A stretch of 64,000 nt of DNA, taken from positions 10,602,278-10,666,277 of the forward strand of contig WMCF01000007.1 of NCBI GenBank assembly GCA_009792885.1, written 5' to 3'. Shown one piece after another: positions 49,861-61,400 of this stretch (positions are counted from its first letter, which is position 1; every line of letters begins with the position of its first letter). A model generated the notes under the pieces. The model was not told where the DNA came from and ran no database searches. It saw only the letters and a list, made by a program, of their open reading frames with translations. This DNA is from Eremophila alpestris peregrina (lineage: Eukaryota; Chordata; Aves; Passeriformes; Alaudidae). A program made the translations under genes and the position numbers.

Positions 49861-52800
49861 CCCTGAGCAGTCACACCAGCAAGAAATGTAAATGCAGAAG
49901 GTTGTCATAGCACAAGCTGGCGGGGAAAAGAGGAGCTAACCCACTTGGCAGCTTGTACAAATACACGGTTAACTACGCGGGGTTCGGGGATGTCCGAATT
50001 AGTACTGTGCTCACCTTTGTGAAATGCGTGCTGTTTTATAGGAGAGTAAGGACTTCTGATAAGCAATGCTGTCTACAAAAAGCATCAAAAGAAGAATTTC
50101 GTTTGCTGAGATTCCTGAGTAACTACGTTTGTTAATTTTAGAAGAAATAATGAGTTAAATTGACCCAGACGTGATCACACCTGCCAAGTTCTGGCAAAAA
50201 GATTACATAAGTAAAATCTCAATTTTATAATTTTTAGGGGGGCATGACAATTAAAATTGTAAATATAAGCTAAGAACGAAGAAGTCCTTTTGCTGTTGGA
50301 ATATATCATCATCTTACAGATCTTATATATCTTCATACAGCATCCTACAGAACTGCCATCTTTATTTCTCATTTGTATTAAAACGACTATCACATTCTAA
50401 ATAAACCTTATGGTATGCATTTTCTTTCCCCAGTTTGTGAAAATCTAAAATCCATAGGAGTAAACTACAAACACCTAACATCTATGTGACCTATTATTTG
50501 CAATCAACTCTGGTCTAGACATTTGAGAGGACATGCTACTAAACTAAATTTTGCCCTAGAAGTCTCAAAGTCAAGTGATTCATTTACCCTGAAGTATGAT
50601 GGGGTGTGGCTATTACAAAAACTCTGTTGAATTTTGGCTGCTATTTGACAATGTGTTTTAAAAATTTGAAATGTGTTTTAAATGTCCACAAAAGGGGTAA
50701 AGTATTTTGATGGAAAAGTTGACCTCACTAGAGAAGGAAGAATGAGACCCAGAGATGTAATGAGCTTCTCTGTTCTCTCCATGTTCTGTGTCATTAAAGG
50801 CATCTTTCCTTTCTCCATTAAAGAAAAGTCACACCAGAATAGTCACCAAGCTCACTTATCACTGGATATCAGGATATGTAAGCAATGACACCATCTTGCT
50901 GTGGTGTGATGCAAATGGAGGATGAGATCTTTGGCCAGAATAAAGCCAGTACCTGGCTGCTTTGGGAGCTGCGTAGCAGGAGCATGAGGCTCACAACATG
51001 CATCCAGCCAATAAATATTTGAAAAAATTTTGCAACACTTTTTGTAATTACAGTATCTTACTTCATGGTTCAGAGGTGGAGTTCCAGTAAAACTAGACAT
51101 GACTGGAATTGTGAACCTGATATGCTTGTGTGGCTTCCATTAAAATCATAATGCAATGAAAATAATGCAAATCCTGACAAATTTAGCAATTGTATTCTGG
51201 GCACTCTGAGATTCTTAGTAACTATTAAGTTTGGCTTCACATGTCACAGAGTTACATTCTAATGTCTCCATGAGGCTGATATATGTAGGAGCATCAGAGC
51301 AAAAGAAGAGAGAGTTTTCAGGTGTAATGTCTTAAATACAAAAGTCAATGCTTGCCAGGTGCTTGGTTACAGATATATGTGTAGCAACACCTTTCACTGG
51401 AATCTTTTTTTATTCCTGGAGTGCCACAGTGTACTTGCCAAAAAATAAAGCAAAAGCATTTGATCTTTATAGGAATACAATGATGTCAAACAAGTAAAGT
51501 CAAGAAAACACTACAGTAGGAGCTTCCACTCACAAAACAAGAAGCATTTTCATTCTAGAATAGTATTTAAGACATCCCCTACCCTAAGGCAGACATCAAA
51601 ATTATCTGAATTTAACAGCCCTCTAAATATAACATTTAATTACATTGGTTGACAGGGGTAAACTTACTAAAGCTAGTGACTGTAAAAAAACAATGCTTTA
51701 TTTGGGTTCAAACTGTAATACTAGCATGCTTTGAAACCCAAGTAAGGACATGGCATATAAAAGAACTTTCAGACCCCTGTGAGAAGTTGCCGTTGCATAT
51801 GGCCTGAGATGCCTGTATGGGCATGATGAAGAAGCAGAAGAAAGTGCCAGAGAAATGAGGGGGAAAGCATGAAAGTATGAGCACAGATTAGAATTAAAAC
51901 CACAGCTCTGCAAAACAGCAGGAGTGGATGAGTTTACAGTTAGGCACCTGTCACAGCCTCAGCGGAAGCACAAACACATGCAGCTCTCTGCAAGCTCTTT
52001 ACTGGGTTCTTCACACTGAGAAGAGGAAATCTTGTATCTTGAACATTTCATAATTACCAATTATTCACTTCTAAAAGATAGCCCAGACCAAGTAGAAATA
52101 GAAGTGCACCCAAGAATTAGCCAAGACACAGAAAACTTACATGATTCCTCGCAAGTAGTGAGGACGGTTTAATGTTTTACTCAGAAGTATGTTGACTGTT
52201 TCCTGCTGTGACTTTTCATGTCTTTTTATTTGCCTTTAACTCTTACTCCCATCAGCATGAGAACAATGCCCTGTCGTGTAATTCTTACTTCATTTTCCAT
52301 CTCTGTTATGGTTACAAAGCAAGGGAGTGGAGCTTTGTTTCTCAGGGAACTTTTAAGCAATTACCAGGGTTTGATTTTGTAACAGACAAACAAACCATGT
52401 TTATCATGAGTGGTAATAGTTCCTCATTCTGGCACGCACTGCATGCGTATGTGGAGTGTTTCTGTTACATATGCACGGCAGAAAGGCTTTGCTTTGGTGA
52501 ATGTGGTGAACCTCAGGACCCTGGCAACCCTTCAGTGTTTTCTAAGAGGTTCTTCAGTCAAGCAGCCAGAGCCTGTAAACCTTCCCTGAGTTTGTGAAAT
52601 CTCAGTCCTTGATCTCCTTCTACTCTGACAACAGATAATTCCTCAGCCAAACATTCAATTCCATATTGATTGTTTTATTTTTGGTGTCACATGGTGGGGG
52701 GGGTTCTTTCTTTGATGTGTAAAGTTGGTTTTGTTCTGGGAGCAGTAAGAATCTCTTTTGCTTTGTGCTTGCTCTTCCAAATCACTAACATGTACTGATT

Positions 52801-53979
52801 TCTATTACCTTCTCTCCATTTTCATAACTCTGAAGAACTTTCAGGTAAATTTTGGAAAGAAAGAGTGTTTGAAGAACATATTCAGTTGTGATAATCAACT
52901 TTACATTTAAAGTTACTACTAAAAAGAAGCTTCAACTGATTTTTAATAGGCACTTTTGCACAGAAAGGTGCAAGAATCCAAACAGTCCTATCTCTAGGCA
53001 ATCACTATCCCCAGGCACACATATGCCCCATGAGAAAAATTGTCATTCCAGTGCTCTTTCATGTTCAGTTTTAGCTGGACCAGTTAAGAAGTTATTGGTT
53101 ATCAAGTCACTCACTCCCTGTGGGATTCTCTTGTGTATTGTATTTTTCAGAATAGCATATAGCCAGTAACTATTGAATAGTTTTCAAGAATACCTTTTAG
53201 ATCTCAGGGGGTCTTAGATACACTTTCAAGACTTGTTTTTGGGCAACACCCTTGCCCAGCCTCCATGTGAAAAGCACATTTTGCAGCAGCAAGGTTTGAT
53301 CCTCTGCTTTGGCAGGCAAGAGTGGGAGAATAGTCTGGGGAAAGGGGCTTCAAGAAGCCAAGACTCAAGGAAGCTGAAAGCTTTTTTTGGACTTAAAATT
53401 AACTATTTATGTTTCTTATGAAACTGAGATGCCAAGGTCATGCAAAAGGAGGAAGTTTAATGGTGATCTCACAGGCTATTCATTTCATGATAAGCACTGA
53501 AGTGTCATACCACCATTTAGGATACTCTACTGAAAACTATTGTCTCGCTGTGGAAAAAATTAAGCAAAACAAAATAGAAACTGAGACCTTTTTTATTAAA
53601 ATAAAAAGCAAAATAAGACTCATATTTATATTTCAACTTATTCTTAAAGAAAGGCACTGCATTTCTCATTTCAGAGAAAGTGAAACATTTTTTTTCAGTA
53701 TTCCTAGAACAACCTCTCCCACACCCAACTGGCATTTTCAGGGTAATTTTTTCTTGCAAAATTATTTTTGCTTGATGAACGTGCCTTTCTTATTTGTTTA
53801 ATTCTTGTTAATACTAAATTTTTTTATTTACTTACATAACATTGAAATCAAAGTAGATAAGCAACACTTTTCATTCCAGAAATGGTCAAAGTAGAATTTG
53901 TTGTTTCTTTTTTAAAGAACAAGATTTCATTTCCAGAAGAAAATATTTTCAATTTGTAGGACAGATCCTGTATGTTGTA
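49861..53979. other. Intergenic region between CWH43 and OCIAD2
   Basis: About 4 kb between the divergent genes. AT-rich, no recognised transposon. Plus-strand frames of 93-130 codons (e.g. 52208-52597, 53409-53801) show no recognisable domain and no splice support, so no gene is called. Confidence 0.7.
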
Positions 53980-54406
53980 TGCTGGGCTCCTCACTATAAG
54001 AAAGACACGGAACTACTTGGAGAGGGTCCAGTGGAGGCCACAAAGATTATGAGAGGTCTGGAGCATCTCTCTTGAGGAGAGATGCAGGGCCTGTTTAGTC
54101 TAGAAAAGAGAAGACTGGGAGGAGGTCTCCTGAGTGCATATAAATATCTCAAAGGCAGGTGTGAGAGGATGGTGCCAGACCCTTTCTGGTGGTGCCCGAA
54201 AACAAGATGGGGAGCAGTGGACATAAACTAAAACACAAGAAGTTCCACCTCAACTTGAGGAAGATCTTTCCACTGAGGGTGGCAGAGCACTGAACAGGAT
54301 GCTCAGGGAGGGCCCGGAGTCTCCCTTTCTCTAGACATTCCAAACCCGCCTGGACGAGGTCCTGTGTCACCTCTTCCAGACCAACCCTAACGATTCTATG
54401 ATTCTG
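53980..54406 (+). mobile_element. CR1 LINE 3' fragment, plus orientation
   Basis: Typical CR1 3' text: ggtccagtggaggccacaaag, gatgcagggcctgtttagtc, aacttgaggaagatctttcc, ending cgattctatgattctg. It ends about 50 bp before the OCIAD2 CpG island starts. Confidence 0.88.
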
Positions 54407-54449
54407 TTACCTTCATTAACACGTATCCTTGCTAAAAGAGCGTTCTGAA

Positions 54450-54950
54450 TTTCAGTGGGGAAATCCGAGAACGCGGAATTTTCTTGGCGTGCTCGCTGTT
54501 CTTCTACCGGAGCAGCCCACCGGGAGGCGAGAAGCGCTCGTGTGATCCTCGTAGGAGCGATGGGCCGGGGCCTGAGGGGAGCCGGGCGGGCACAGTGGGC
54601 CCGGTGTCCCTGCGGCCGGGAGGTGGCGCTGGAGCCCGGCAGCACCGCCGCGCCTCAGCCCGGCGGGCGGGCTCGGGCTGCCGCCGGTCCCCGCCCAGTC
54701 ACGGCTCCAGGGTGGCTGGACCACGCGTGGGCTTCCGGGATGGTCAGCCCAGCCCGTTCCGTTTCCTCCGGCGGCCCGCGGTAGGTATGTCAGACTGCTC
54801 CTCTCCGCGCCGAGGGGCTCCGCAGGGCCCGATTTCTCCGGTGTCACGGTGCGGCTTGGGGCGCGGCTCTCGGCGGCCCGCCCGGTGCAGGCGGCGGCTG
54901 TGGGGCATGTACTGCCACAGCCCGATCGGGCTGTCGCCTGTCACTTCAGG
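54450..54950 (+). promoter_or_regulatory. OCIAD2: CpG island and probable promoter/first non-coding exon of OCIAD2
   Basis: 500 bp of CpG-rich unique sequence between two CR1 copies and upstream of the OCIAD2 coding exons. ETS-type cores occur at 54731-54740 (gcttccggga) and 54761-54771 (tttcctccgg region). A plausible first-exon donor is CGCG|GTAGGT at 54781 or GTAG|GTATGT at 54785. In human the OCIAD2 ATG is also in exon 2, which fits. Confidence 0.65.
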
Positions 54951-55378
54951 AACACTGAGGTGCTTGAGCGTGTCCAGAGAAGGGCAACAGAGCTGCTGAA
55001 AGGTCTGGAGTATAAGTCCTGTTAGCGGCTGAGGGAGCTGGGGGTGTTTAGCCTGGAGAAAAGGAGTCTAGGGGAGACCTTACTGCCCTCTACAGCCACC
55101 TGGAGGGAAGTTGAGGTGAGGATTGGTCTCTTCTCCCAGACGACTGGTGGCAGGACAAGAGGACACACTCAGGCTGTGCCAGACGAGGTTCAGGTTGAAC
55201 ATCAGGAAGAATTCACAGAAAGGGTGATTAGACGTTGGAATGGACTGCCCCGGGGGAGGTGGTGGAGTGGACGTGGCACTCAGTGCCATGGTTCAGTTGA
55301 CAGGGTGGTGTTCGGTCATAGGTTGGACTCGATGATCTTAGAGGCCTTTTCCAGCCTAATTGGTTCAGTGATTTTGTG
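54951..55378 (+). mobile_element. CR1 LINE 3' fragment, plus orientation
   Basis: CR1 3' text: gtgtccagagaagggcaaca, gagctgggggtgtttagcct, gagaccttactgccctctac, ggttggactcgatgatctta and a tail tggttcagtgattttgtg. Lies at the start of OCIAD2 intron 1, in sense with the gene. CpG-rich for a CR1, hence relatively young or protected by the island. Confidence 0.88.
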
Positions 55379-58344
55379 CAGGAAATTCTCTGTGCTGGCC
55401 GGGCGTGCACTGCCCTGGGCGGGGGCCCTGAGCAGCTGCTGCAGGGCTGAGCAAGTGTGGGGCATTTCCCAGCCCCCGTGCTGTCAGGTTATTTATTCTA
55501 GGGACCTTTTCATCGACTACCTAGTGCAGCTACTCGAGACTCACCTCGGAAATAAGAGTCTCAGTTTAAAACAAAGAGCCAGTTCAGATAGGTGTGAAAC
55601 ATCGTGTTGAGTCTTGTCATCTTCCATCTTCCTCACAGTGGTCCTTCAAGTGCCTCTCTGAAATCTTTGAGTGGTGCCTGCCCTGGGCGTCACAGCCCAC
55701 TCTGTGTACCAGTTAATAGATGCCATTTTGGCTCCCCCTTTCTTCCCCCAAGTAGTCATAGAAATTACGAGGTCACTATTCCTATTCAGGAGGCTTTTTA
55801 TTGAAAACACAGTATATGAAGTTGAAAACTCTCATATTTGAAAACCTTAGTTGTCTTCTTGCATACTGCTTCTTTATCATCCCATTAGAGGTATTCAAAC
55901 CGTGAGATTTTTTTCAGGAGCCTAATATTAGCATTTTCTTCTGTAAATGAATAAATTATCCAGAACATTTCTCGTAGAAGATGAAAAAGTTTTTTGAATA
56001 TTTGATCCTTGCAAACCACATTGATTTAATCTTGTGTTATATAGATATTTCACTTAAACAGAATAATATAATTGGGGAATTCTTCCCAGAGTATATGCTT
56101 AATTATTGCACTAAGAATTACATGGAAGGTTGAGAAAACAGCAATAAATATTACAGAAAATTACAAGAAAGCTACATTTCTCTGGTAAGCTAATGGAAAT
56201 AAAGTTATTTTTTGGGATGACAGTTGTCTTTCCAAGACACAGGGCCTTAAAATATTGGAACACTTTTACATTCCTCAGATAGGAGACAGTAAGTCTGCTA
56301 GGCATGAATAGTAATAATTCAGTTACATAATATTTTGATGACATCAACTCTGTCTCTTTGTTTCATTCTTGCCAGTGTAGTCTTCATCCCACGTGGGAGA
56401 TGTACCATGAGGCTGTTTAAAGGGCTAAATATTTTTGGGGTTCTTCCTTATGTTGAAGCAGTAGCATAGCTGAATAACTTATAATTCAGGAGAAATGTGT
56501 ACTTAGGACAACATAGGAGGCCAATGGCAAACTGCAAATCTTTATAATCTTAATTTATACCCATTCTTTTTCCTTCATTTTATTTTCCTCCTGTGACTCA
56601 GCTGTTTTATTATCATGAAAAGACAAGCACTTTAAATCTGTTCCAGCAGTTAGAAGCTGTTTCCAGTGATTATTTTTATGCAGCCGTCTGCACAATTAGG
56701 CTTTATAAGTAGATAAGAATAAGAAAGCAGATAGGAATAAGAAGATTTGATTCATTTTGATTGGCACAAACCTCTTTAAAGTTTTATGCATCTTTCTCGT
56801 ATTTTATGTCCTTTTTTTTGCATTAAATGACAAGAGACTGATGAAAATTCAATTGCTCTCAGACTGAGGAAGATGGTGTAGAGCTATGAGCTTTCCACAT
56901 GTGGGAATGAAATCTTGTGATTTCCATGAGGATTAGTTGGGCAAGCTTTGGTCCATTTCCCTGCACTTCTTGTCATCCCATTCACTTTTACTGTTTGCAC
57001 GTGGTTTCAGAATTTTTCCTTTTTTTTTTGGAACATTTCATTTCTTTAGTTTCTTCTACTCTTTCTTTGGTTACCTTTCTTCCCTGATTTCAGGATTTTA
57101 ATTGGAGTAACCTTGGCAAGTTTTGGTCCTTTTCACTGCCCCTCATTTCATCTCAATCCATTTGGTTGTACTCACTCCATTTCCAAATTCTCTGGGTTTT
57201 TTCAGTTGCATTTTATTTGATGATATCTCCTTTACAGAGGGTTTGTTAGACTTTGTTTTCTGATTTCAAGATTTCATTCCCTTTCCTGAAGGGTTTTCAA
57301 ACATACGTTTTTTCAAAGACTTAGTGATCATTGGGATTTTTGCAAGTGTCTGAGAATTAAGTGCGGATTGGTGTAAATGCAGTGCTTTTAAGTTTTTTTT
57401 ACCAAGGGTAGAGGAGGTTATGTTGCTTCTGTTACTTAAAAAAAGCTGTGCTGTCTGAATATCTAGTATGCATGACGCAGACATTGCTTGAACTTCCCAG
57501 CTGTGTAACTGACCCCAAAATAAGTGCAGGAAGTGGTTTATACAGTAATATTATGAAAAATTATGCCAAAAAAAATTTAGGTCAATAAATTGTTGCATAT
57601 CTTTTCTATTTAACTCTGCCCTTCACAGTCACGTTGGCCTTGCTCAGTTCCACCATTCTCAGAAGGTAGTTTCAGAAAAGCAGAAGTGCCCCCTATGTTA
57701 ATAAAGTGCCAGACCATGCAGCAAAAAATCTCAAGGTACTAGGTAAAAATTGCAATTTAGATGTTTGAATTACTCTAGAAATAAATGAGTTTCCTCCTTG
57801 CTTTTCCCTAGCAGCGCAGCTCTCAAGCATGGGAGATTGCAACTCTGAAACTCTTTGGAATCTATTTATTCTTCTGTGTTATTTTTTAAAAGGATGTTTG
57901 TAACTGAATTGGGTTTTTGGAGATACAGATGTGGTTTGTGATAGGCTTGGCTGGTGGGTCCCATGCAATCCAGGCTTCAGATGAAGGCAGTGAGGATAGA
58001 AGTAGTGCAGTAATTCTGGACAGCACACTAAAGAGGCTATTTCTTAGACCTGCAATACATTAAAAATTAGAAAGGTTTTCAATTAGTTGAACATTTATTT
58101 TAATTCCTTTATGATTGAGCCTACTGTAGTAGGTCATGATTCAGCATTTAGTTGTAGTTACTGACTTACCTGCTTAAGTAACACAAAACTGTGTTGCTGA
58201 TAAGTGATAAACTGTGTGTCAGGTGACTGGATGCTATCTGCTGTAAAAAATACACTCCTTTCAACCTGGTCATTTTTCTTTGTAGATTAACAGTGGACTT
58301 AGGAGTATCAGTATGATATCTTGACTTTTTACCTTTGTACCTAG
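55379..58344 (+). other. OCIAD2: OCIAD2 intron 1 (after the CR1)
   Basis: No extra exon recognised. Contains a T-rich stretch at about 56744-57262 in which a block of about 170 bp appears to recur in diverged form. The block at 55379-55500 is still GC-rich. Confidence 0.7.
56919..57262. repeat. Diverged tandem duplication, period about 170 bp
   Basis: gatttccatgaggattagtt ... gcaagctttggtccatttcc at 56919-56961 recurs as gatttcaggattttaattgg ... gcaagttttggtccttttca at 57086-57132, and the T-rich remainder also aligns (catttcatttctttag against cattttatttgatgat). Weaker starts of the same kind occur at 56744 and 57262. Confidence 0.5.
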
Positions 58345-58482
58345 CAGAAGGAGAAGTACCCAAGCATAAAGTGCATAGCTTCTGCTGAGCAAGAGCAGTA
58401 GCAGACTACAAGGAAGCAGACAATGTCTTCTGAAACAGTCCAACAGGGAAGTCAGACACCTCCAGTTAAGCAACCTGGATGG
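58345..58482 (+). CDS. OCIAD2: OCIAD2 exon 2: 5' UTR end and first coding exon (ATG at 58423)
   Basis: A pyrimidine tract and acceptor (tttgtacctag) precede 58345. The ATG at 58423-58425 opens 20 codons, MSSETVQQGSQTPPVKQPGW, ending at donor TGG|GTAAGC in phase 0. This N-terminal part is poorly conserved in the family, so the exact acceptor is less certain than the donor. Confidence 0.8.
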
Positions 58483-61400
58483 GTAAGCTGGGTTTCCTCC
58501 CTTACATTTTGATGCTGTTGCTAATGAATAACTGGAATTTTGTCCCTGTCTTGGGTTGCCTGTCAGTTGCTTTTATTGAAGAGAGAAATGGGTGTCTGTT
58601 AGCTTAAGCATATAGATGAAGAGAGGAAAGGACAGTGTGTTATTTTTCCTGGTTCACTGTGCTCAGAGGGCTTGGAGTTGGGAATCTTAAAGCTCTGATT
58701 TATGCCCTGAGTTATGAGCTGGAATAGCTGTTGTGTCTGAGTGCAAGTACAACCTGTCCCCATCAAGTTCTGCATGCACATGTTCAGAAGGGGAGAAGGG
58801 AACAGTACAGCACAAGAATCTGGTCTGCAGTTCTACAGAAGGTGAACATTCTCCTTTGATGAAGAAATTGAGGAATTTATTGTGGTATGACTTTTTGCTA
58901 ACCAGCCACTATCAGAGGGCAGCAGTATTGGGCTGATCTGCAAGAAGGAGGCACAAGTGAAAGCAGGGTGGCAGGGGCTGGGGCCTCAGTACAGGGAGCA
59001 CAAAAAGAGGAGAGCAGATCAGTGGTGTTAACCAGGTCAGCCTGCAGTCAGTTCAGTGATTGCCAGGCAAGCCTGATGCTAAGCCAGGCAGTCAGGTTAG
59101 CAAGGCAAGGGAAGGATCTCCATGGTATGCCTACAGCACAGTTAAGGCATGGGCCTAAGCTCGTATACAGCTCCTGAGCTGAAGGGCAGAGGCTCTGGGC
59201 AAAGCTTCTTGCCACTTTCTCCAAGCTTTTCTCTTTTCACAGCAGCCTAACTCAGTGTTACACAACTGTGCCATGTTAGAGCTGACTCTGAGCCCAGGCA
59301 ACTGAACACCTGGCAGGGTGTGTATGGAGGCAGAAAGGTTGCAAAGCCTGTTGGGGCACTTAGGGCTCTGACATGCATCTCCTTATCTTTCAGTCAGCCT
59401 GTTTGTATTTTACTGTATTTGCTATGACCCTGCTCTGAAACCAGTTTGATGTGGCTCTCTATGGTCTGGAGCCAATTCTGTATTGTTTGCCCAAGCAGCG
59501 CCACCATTAACTTCTGTGGGAGCAGTGCTTGAAGAAGGGCTGAGATATTAATTACCTATAATGTGTGGCTATGGCCAATAAATGCATTTCCTTTATTATG
59601 GCTATAAAATCATGGATCAGTCAGGCATAAAAGGAGATAGAATCCTGTAATAGATGAATGTACTCTTTTTTCCAAAGCATTGCTTGTTCTATGATATCTG
59701 GTTTTTCTTTCAAGAATATGTATGTTTTCAGGTGTTGTGTTTTTACAGAAAAGTGTTAAAATTTCAATTAGTTTTAACTTTAAGGCAACTCCTTTCCCTT
59801 GGCTTTTCTTGCTGAGCACAATGTCATGGTATGGAATGGAATATCCCTTGGATCAGCTGGGGTCAGCTGTCCCAGCTGTGTACCCTACCAAATTCTTCTA
59901 CACCCCCAGCCAATTTGCTGGTGGGGCAGCCTGAGAAACAGAAAAGGCTGTGTAGGATCTACTCAGCAGCAATTAAATATTGCTGTATTATGAAGACTGG
60001 TTTGGTCATAAATCGAAAACCTAGCACCATATCACTTACTGTGGAGAAAATAAACTTGTCCAGTCAAAACCAGTACACATATTTATCTCAGATGTCTGAT
60101 AACAACACTTGAAATGAGTCTTTTCTTAAAGAAAGAAAAATAATCTTATGTATACATGTCAATACCCTGGAAAGTAGAAGGCAAGGGAGAATAGTGTCAC
60201 TTTTTCTTCACAATCACAACAGATGAAAAAAGAACTACCTTACAGAAGTCTGCTGGAGGCCTGATTTGTATTAGGTTGAAGCCAGTATGGTTGAGTTCAG
60301 TTAATACTATGGATATATCTAAATTGCTCAGAGAGAAAGTTCTACTAGAGGGGAGTCTGTCAGAGTTTATGTTGACCCTCTTCTAAATACTTGCAAAATC
60401 TGCTCTTATTAAACTTCAGTGGACTTCTGTACAGAGCTGAACTTGATTTTTGAAAACAGCCATTCGGCTTTATTTCCTGTCATTTCTTTCTGGGAGACAT
60501 AATGTAGCTCATGAGAATGAAATGACTAACAGATACAAAGCAATATGCTTCTGGGGTAAGCAGCAGCTGAGCAATTTTAGGAACGTAAAGACCAACAAGA
60601 TGGGTGGTTTAAACTTAAAACCTATGTAGTTCTTTCTGTTTCTGTATTGGGGTATCAAGATTCCATCACCCTACTAACAACAGAATAAAGAGTTTTGCTT
60701 GGAGGTTTTTGTATTTTATTTGTTTTTTAAATAATTTATCTTCTTTAATTGATTTTTTTCTTCCTGTGAGATGAAATTTGGTAAACTAATCCAGGTTTCT
60801 GCTTCCAGCCAGCATTATTTTGTCCCATTTCCCAAATTCAAAACAAAGAGATTGCAAGGATCCGTAAAGAATGCAAACAGGAAAGTTTCTGGTACAGAGG
60901 TGAGTGATCCAAAGTCATTCTTACCACACTTACCACACAGAATGACTTCTTGGTGTATGTATGCAAAACTGTCTGCAAAATGCTTTTTTGTTGGAACACT
61001 GTTGTGGTTTAACTCTGTCATGTTAAATTAAGCTTTGTATTTTTAAAGGTTAAACTGAATTATTTGCATAATTATAGGTAAAGGTGGTTGAATTGAGGTC
61101 TTGTTTAATATGAACTTTAGCAGTTGTAGAGTTGGTTCTATTCCTGAAGTACATTATTACATTATTACTTAGGAATGTTTCACTTTGTTACATACTTACC
61201 CTTGCCTTTCAATGGAAGGCAGGCATGGCTATGTGTCTTTGATTTGTGAAATTCTTTGTATATCAGGACATCTAAAAGATCAGTGCTTGGTGTTTTAGTG
61301 CCTTCCACCCTCTTAGTTTGTATCTAAATCACGTTTTCCTAATAGAGAAGGTTGAAAAGGGTTTCAGCATTTCTTTGGAGCTGCTGCCATTACAAGTGTT

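Noticed and set aside
52208..52597. 129-codon plus-strand frame in the CWH43-OCIAD2 intergenic region
   Set aside because: No recognisable domain, no promoter or splice context, length compatible with chance.
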